Positions 59,196-64,000 of a stretch of 64,000 bases of DNA are shown in pieces (position 1 is the first letter of the stretch; every line of letters begins with the position of its first letter). The position numbers were made by a program, and so were the translations under genes. The notes beneath the pieces were generated by a model that had not been told where the DNA came from, did not search any database, and worked only from the letters and a program-made list of their open reading frames with translations. The stretch spans positions 55,805,084 to 55,869,083 of the forward strand of contig CM043705.1 in the NCBI GenBank assembly GCA_023935145.1, read 5' to 3'. The stretch is from Bretschneidera sinensis. Lineage: Eukaryota > Streptophyta > Magnoliopsida > Brassicales > Akaniaceae.

Positions 59196-61057
59196 AAAAA
59201 TTCACAGGGATTTATTAAGAAATTATGGCAACCATTCTTTGAGGAGTTGCTTGAGAGAAGTCACATGGATGTGGGAATCAAATACCCTACTGCTGATAGT
59301 AAATGGGTAACACCAAGAACACTTGAGCCGCATGTGGTGGACTTTAAGTATTCCTTGTCGAAAGATTAGCACTGAGGCCATTAAGTATGGAGCCTCATCT
59401 TCAGCGCCACAATGAGGCCAGCAATGAGAGTGGTGCAGCGTCTGGCTGAAGATGTAAAACTTAACGCTCATGGGAGACACCCCACAGTATATCCTTTTAT
59501 TTTATTGTGTTTCGTATTTCTTTTTCTTGTTATTACTAGTATTTTGTTGTTTTCCGGTATTACCTTCATATTTCTTTTTCAGGGACAAATATCTATATGC
59601 AGTTCAAACGGTGGTGCACAATTTTCAGCTTCTGTGCACTGTTGATTACAAAGAGAGTTTTCTTTACTTTTTCTTTCACATTGAGGTCAATGCAATTTTT
59701 AAGTTGGGGGTGGAGGAAACGTATTTCTTTTTTTCCATTGAACTGCTAGGTGTCACTTTCCCTTTTTGTTTGTTTTTAGCATGCTTTGTGTTAAGCCTTA
59801 GAGTTAATTCACATGTCAATGATATGAACTTAATTAAGATAGCATACAACATTTAGAAGAAGTTAAATCTTGCTTCGGTTTGAAAATAATTGAAGTGTTA
59901 ATCTTTATTTGGTTTGAGACTCTAGTTTGCGGTAAAATTGTATGATTAGTCTAAAACATTTAGAGAAGTTTTATGTGTAATTGTTTGTGAATACTTTTGC
60001 GGTCTCAATAAGCTCTAGAACTTATTTGATAATCACTTAAGGCGAATTCCTAGAATGCACATTGCTTAGGATATGATATAGGCCATTTTTGGACCGTTTG
60101 AGCCTTTCAAACTTACCCTTGCTATATTTATCGCTAGTTACCCGTTTGAGCCTGTTCTTGAAAAAGAATTTGAGCCTTGTTTCTTTCGATAACCCATTTA
60201 CTTACCTTTATGAGCCTAAAAATATTTTATCCTTACCTTTCTTTATAAAGAACTTAGTTGTACACATTTGTTGAGAAGCACTTAAGAGGAGTAAGGATGG
60301 AAATATGAAAAAATATTACTACCATAACCCAAGTATATTAAAGGAGATAAGTTGGGGGTTGTGGAAAAGAAAAGAAAAGAATGAAAGAGGAGGTGAATGG
60401 TCTTATGCCAAAATAAAAAACAAAAAAAATAAAAGAAAAGAAAAGAAAAGAAAAGTGGTGACTTATCGAGAGATATGCTCTTATAAAAAAATGGTTGAAG
60501 GAGTTGGATGTTGAAGTAAGGTTATCCAGTGCTTAAAAGAAGGTTGTATTTAAAACTAAGAGATTAAGTTCTTTTATTGGTTGAATCCTTCCTGTTCTTT
60601 CTTAATCTTTACCTTAGCCTAACATTACAAGCTTATTAAAGACCTATTGATCCAATATAGTGTGACTTTACTACAATAGTGGAGAGTGTTGAAAAATAAG
60701 CCTATGGAGCTTGATTTGTGATTGATATCACGTAATTTATTATGTTTTTAGAGGTCAAGACTTATATTCATGAATGTTATGCATAAAATCATCCGGGTGT
60801 TTGGATTAATGGATTGGGGTAAGATGGATGTTAAGAGTTGATAACAATTTTAAGATTGATGTTTAGATTATTTTTGGATTTTGGTGATATTTAATGATTC
60901 TATGTGCTGTGTATTATATGCAATTTTTGAGACAAAAAGTGAATTACTCTTGGTTTTACGGTAGCATTACTTTACTTTGTTTTGATTCCTACTGTAGAAT
61001 TCATCTCTTGTTTTCGCTTGAATTGCTAGGAACTAGCAATAAGCTAGCTGGGGGTTA
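59196..61057 (+). other. Element B, right internal part (RT start remnant and post-pol region)
   Basis: It begins with a remnant readable as KYPTADSKWVTP, the RT N-terminus, and then jumps to the conserved block at 59440-59481 (as in D). A TTTTTCAG before GGACAAA (59575-59588) follows, then a hairpin CATTG-AGGT-CAATG (59679-59692) with AAGTTGGGGGT at 59701, another AAGTTGGGGGTTG near 60349, and a stem-loop ATTGCTA-GGAAC-TAGCAAT (61022-61040) before the GCTGGGGGTTA tract and the 3' LTR. Confidence 0.8.
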
Positions 61058-62378
61058 TGATGAGAGTCATAAAATGCATCTTACATGTACTTATTTATTA
61101 GCATTTTAGGGTTGATCGAGGTTTGAATCACACTTTTATACCTTAATAACTCTAAAGTGATGTTCTTAGATCATTAACTTATTTCGGTGCATTTTTCAGG
61201 TATTTTAAGTTTGAAAGAGATGGAAAAGCTATCATTGCTTAAAGCTTGAAGATTCCTTGCACATCGGAGTGAAGGAGTGCTTTCGAAAGGACAAAACGAA
61301 GAGTTTATGAGCAAGAAGCCCTTTAGTGGAAGCCTAGACGCCCAGAAGAGAGGGCCTAGGCGCCCAAAACCTCCACCTAACTAAGACTAGTGAGCACCTA
61401 GGTGCCTAGAAACTAGGGCCGCAACACCCAGAAGGTTGCCTCACCAAAGACCAGGCTAAGTCGCGATGCACATAAGTGAGAGCCGCGGCGCGCACACGAT
61501 CCCCTTCTCCGAGTTATGACCTAATTAGGACTTTAATGATAGTTTAAACCCTAAAAACACCCTTGGACCTTTTATATTATAAATAGATCACTTAGGGTTT
61601 GAGAAGAGAACATCGAAGAAGGCTGGAAACAAAGGAGAGAGCTCGACATTATGGTGTTCAAGCATGAGCCCCACGGCTAACTAATCTCCAAGCAAGGCAA
61701 AGGGATGAATCCTTAGGTGTAGTTGTTCTTATTTTCCTTTCTTAATTCAGTTGTAAGGATTTATTGTTAAAACATTGTTTAAGATTTACTCTTTAAACAA
61801 GAAGAATTGAGGATCATGTGACAGCTGCACTTTGTGTTCTTCTTACCTTAGATTTTCTTAATTCGGTGATTGGATGCTTCTTCTCCATATAAATCTAGTC
61901 AAGCTTTTCTTATGTCAAGTTGTTTGGATGTGATTGAGACCAGTAGATTTATCTTTTAGATTTGTCCATTACTGCGATATTGTCATTGAGATATATTGTC
62001 GTTTCTTGATGAACTTATAGGATAGGTCATGTGTGCTTGAATTGAAAGTAAAGAGTACTTCATAGCACTTATATTAGGGTTTACATGTGCTTTAATTGAA
62101 TATTTACCGATTGCTTGTTTGGGATGTGAAACTTGCAATTGAGATAAAAACAACTGAATTAAAGATTGGAATAAGGCAACAAACCTAGGGAGGATTCTCG
62201 GAACCTTGTTGTTTCTTTATCATATATTTCAATCTATTTACACAATTACTTCATCATTCATATCTTCTCACTTAATTGTTGTAAGGTTTGTACTCTTTCT
62301 TTGTAGATCGCTTTTCCCTGTGGAATCGACACCCTAAAGCTGTGCTACAACTACTGCGTTATACTTTGGGCGTAATCT
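61058..62378 (+). repeat. 3' LTR of element B
   Basis: Begins TGATGAGAGTCATAAAATGC, collinear with the 5' LTR, with TATAAATA at 61578-61585. Its extra CCTAGGCGCC unit lies near 61345-61365. It ends GGGCGTAATC followed by T. Confidence 0.92.
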
Positions 62379-62608
62379 ATAGCAGTCAATAAGCTCAGCC
62401 TTGGAGATGTTTGTCCGAGCGTATGAGCAGCAACTAATATGCTCGGCTTTGGAGACGTTGATCAGAGCGTATGAGCACTAGTCAATATGCTCGACTTTGG
62501 AGACGTTGGTCTAAGCATATGAGCAGCAGCCAATATGCTCGGCCTTGGAGACGTTGGTCTGAGCATATGAGCAACAATCAATATGCTCGGCCTTGGAGAC
62601 ATTGGTGG
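62379..62608 (+). repeat. 48-bp minisatellite of element E, right block
   Basis: It completes the unit cut by B and then holds four more units with GAGCATATGAGC or GAGCGTATGAGC and ATATGCTCGG. It ends at GACATTGGTGGACTTTGGGC, where the array stops. Confidence 0.93.
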
Positions 62609-63203
62609 ACTTTGGGCTCTTTCCTTTGGAGTTCCTTTTGGAGTCTCTGGTGGACTTTTGGGCTTCTTCAATTGGAGTCCTTCTCTTGAAGTCTCTAGTG
62701 GGCTTTTCGGGCTTCTCCACTTGGAGTTCTTAGTGGAATTTTGGGTTATTTTCCTTGATTCTGGGCTTTGAATAATTCCTTTTGTCCTTTAGGCCCAAAA
62801 AGAAAGATCTTTGGTTTTGGGCTTTTGATGTGTGCAGCTGTTCTGAGTGATAATGGCAGTGCTCATCATTGATTTATTCCCCTGAGGAGTGGAACGGTGC
62901 CTTGGTTATGCCAAGGGTACCTCGAGCATGCAAAACCTCACATCGTTGCGATTGAGAGGGCCTTTGGGGAACATAAACGTTACCTCGGTTATTTCAACTG
63001 TCGCATCTTCCCAACTGTAGTGGAGTTAATTCTCCTCGTTTTTCACGCCTCTACTCCTATATAAGAGTGGTATCTTTTTACTTCTCTTCACATCTCATTT
63101 GAAATCAGAAAAATATTTTGAGAGCCTTCGAACTCGGTTAAAAGTGTGAGAGTGCTGGGGGTCGATATTTGTTAGAGAGTTCTCAGAGTTTGTTTGAAGG
63201 TTC
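62609..63203 (+). promoter_or_regulatory. Element E promoter and leader
   Basis: Downstream of the minisatellite are imperfect repeats of GGACTTTTGGGCTTC and CTTGGAGT words (about 62610-62760). A TATATAAG lies at 63058-63065, with a leader before the ATG at 63204. No tRNA primer site was found here. Confidence 0.55.
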
Positions 63204-63872
63204 ATGGGTGCTCGGAGTTGGTTTGAGATTTTCGAGAGTGCTTTTGCTGGGGATTATTCTAGGGAGCTGGAAGAGGCCATGGGTATGAGCCTATCTTCCA
63301 ATGAGGATATATCCTCGGAGAGTGTCGAGGTCCGAGAGGGGCCGCTAGCCATGGTGCCTTACATGGCGGGGGAAAAGGAGGAGGATGAAGAGGACTCCAC
63401 CTCCGAGGGTGAGGATGAGGTAGACGCTGCCTTGGCCAGGATTAAGGGGGATATGGCAGTGGAAGATAGGGTGCAGTGGTCATTCGCGGTGAACACTATA
63501 CCCAGCCAACTAGGGGAGGAGGGTCTTGAGGTCATCCAGAGGATGTACCATATCCTTGAGGAATATATCCTCAGGCTAGCTGTGGTTGGAGAGAGGGCCT
63601 GTGATATTCTCTTGAGCCATGCGCCTTATGAGTTATATGCTTACGAACAACACATGAGGGCTGGGCTCAGGTTCCCTCTCCACCCCTTCTTCTGCACAGT
63701 ACTAAATTTTTTTGACATAGCACTGTGTCAGTTGGTGCCAAACTTGGTAAGGCTAATCATGGCCTTCATATGTGTTTACACTGAAATGGGGAGTGGGGTT
63801 GATGAACATCAACATTTTCAAGGCCCACTTCCAGATAAGCAAGCATGGCGAATCCAGGTGGGTCATGATTAG
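63204..63872 (+). CDS. Element E protein, plant 'putative gypsy-type transposon' domain
   Basis: The 222-codon frame has an acidic N-terminal region (EEDEEDSTSEGEDE) and then YELYAYEQHMRAGLRFPLHP and a PNLVRLIMAF block. That pattern recalls the plant transposon-associated domain catalogued as Transposase_28 (PF04195). A shift near 63800 moves the true continuation (NIFKAHFQISKHGESRW through SFFFVQSE) to another frame, which stays open to the window edge. It is thus a broken, right-truncated copy. The molecular role of this domain is not established. Confidence 0.65.
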   Translation: MGARSWFEIFESAFAGDYSRELEEAMGMSLSSNEDISSESVEVREGPLAMVPYMAGEKEEDEEDSTSEGEDEVDAALARIKGDMAVEDRVQWSFAVNTIPSQLGEEGLEVIQRMYHILEEYILRLAVVGERACDILLSHAPYELYAYEQHMRAGLRFPLHPFFCTVLNFFDIALCQLVPNLVRLIMAFICVYTEMGSGVDEHQHFQGPLPDKQAWRIQVGHD

Positions 63873-64000
63873 CTCGAGGGCGAAGAGGAGGCTACTAAAG
63901 AAGACAACTTCTTTGATCAAGAGGTTGAAGAAGTCCTTCTTCTTCGTCCAGAGCGAAAGTAGTTTCAGGGTCCCGCTCACTTGGAGTTGGGATCGTGCAG
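63800..64000 (+). pseudogene. Frame-shifted continuation of the element E protein
   Basis: Read one frame over from the upstream ORF, this part gives FKAHFQISKHGESRWVMISS, then a Lys/Arg-rich run and SFFFVQSESSFRVPLTWSWD, open to the last base. The clean fit to the family pattern shows that a single indel separates the two parts. Confidence 0.6.

Larger units (their letters stand above)
40313..62378 (+). mobile_element. Element B: Athila-like Ty3/gypsy, deletion derivative, split by C
   Basis: LTRs lie at 40313-41609 and 61058-62378. The PBS matches tRNA-Asp with one mismatch. Internal coding is gag, protease and a short RT start only; RT core, RNase H and integrase are missing. The internal part is 41610-44179 plus about 59196-61057, with element C between. 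The flanks (GCAGC left, ATAGC right) give only an imperfect target duplication, and the last LTR base reads T where A is expected. Confidence 0.9.

Noticed and set aside
59223..59480. 85-codon minus-strand ORF between C and the B post-pol region
   Set aside because: It is antisense to the RT-start remnant and conserved block of element B and matches no family.

Overview
This is plant nuclear DNA, most likely from a eudicot and probably a repeat-rich, tree-like genome. It is AT-rich and has spliced genes with GT-AG introns. Two genes belong to well-known plant families, and plant-type LTR retrotransposons and L1-like LINEs are abundant. There is no bacterial operon structure, no CRISPR array, and I saw no rRNA or tRNA gene.

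Layout. Positions 1-3072 are AT-rich intergenic DNA with a GTTTTC/GAAAAC-rich dispersed repeat. Positions 3073-8875 hold a decayed Ty3/gypsy chromovirus with two LTRs. A minus-strand Ty1/copia remnant follows (about 9.1-9.6 kb), then intergenic DNA. The first host gene, 15151-20111 (+), is an apparently intact 12-exon FOUR LIPS/MYB88-type R2R3-MYB gene with a uORF ending 3 nt before the start codon. The second, 21943-27254 (-), is a 7-exon UTR1/UTR3-type endomembrane UDP-galactose/UDP-glucose transporter gene. It has a GC-AG intron, a LINE fragment in intron 4 and one 1-nt expansion that breaks exon 5. From 29.17 to about 32.0 kb (-) there is a patchwork of gene fragments: one quinolinate synthase exon, the 5' half of a neprosin-domain gene with a chimeric exon made by tandem duplication, and a transit-peptide-like first exon of uncertain origin. 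A 5'-truncated L1-type LINE with a poly(A) tail lies at 33.48-37.14 kb.

From about 37.9 kb to the right edge is a tower of nested elements. The host is element E, whose upstream region carries a 48-bp minisatellite and whose ORF starts at 63204. Its minisatellite is split by solo LTR A (38840-40200, TSD AGAAG) and by Athila-like element B (40313-62378). B is split by the minus-strand Athila-like element C (44180 to about 59195). The 5' LTR of C is split by element D (53250-58701, TSD TGGGA). B and D have lost most of pol. C keeps gag, PR, RT, RNase H and integrase, all with lesions.

The most interesting signals are non-coding and shared by B, C and D. A stem-loop sits directly before the 3' polypurine tract, with paired changes between elements. 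A second hairpin precedes internal polypurine-like copies. B and D also share a conserved block followed by a splice-acceptor-like site. In addition, the LTRs of A-D, and the E upstream region, carry palindromic or inverted-repeat clusters at a fixed place upstream of the TATA box, even where the motif sequence differs. All identifications come from reading the sequence and from remembered family features; no database search was run.
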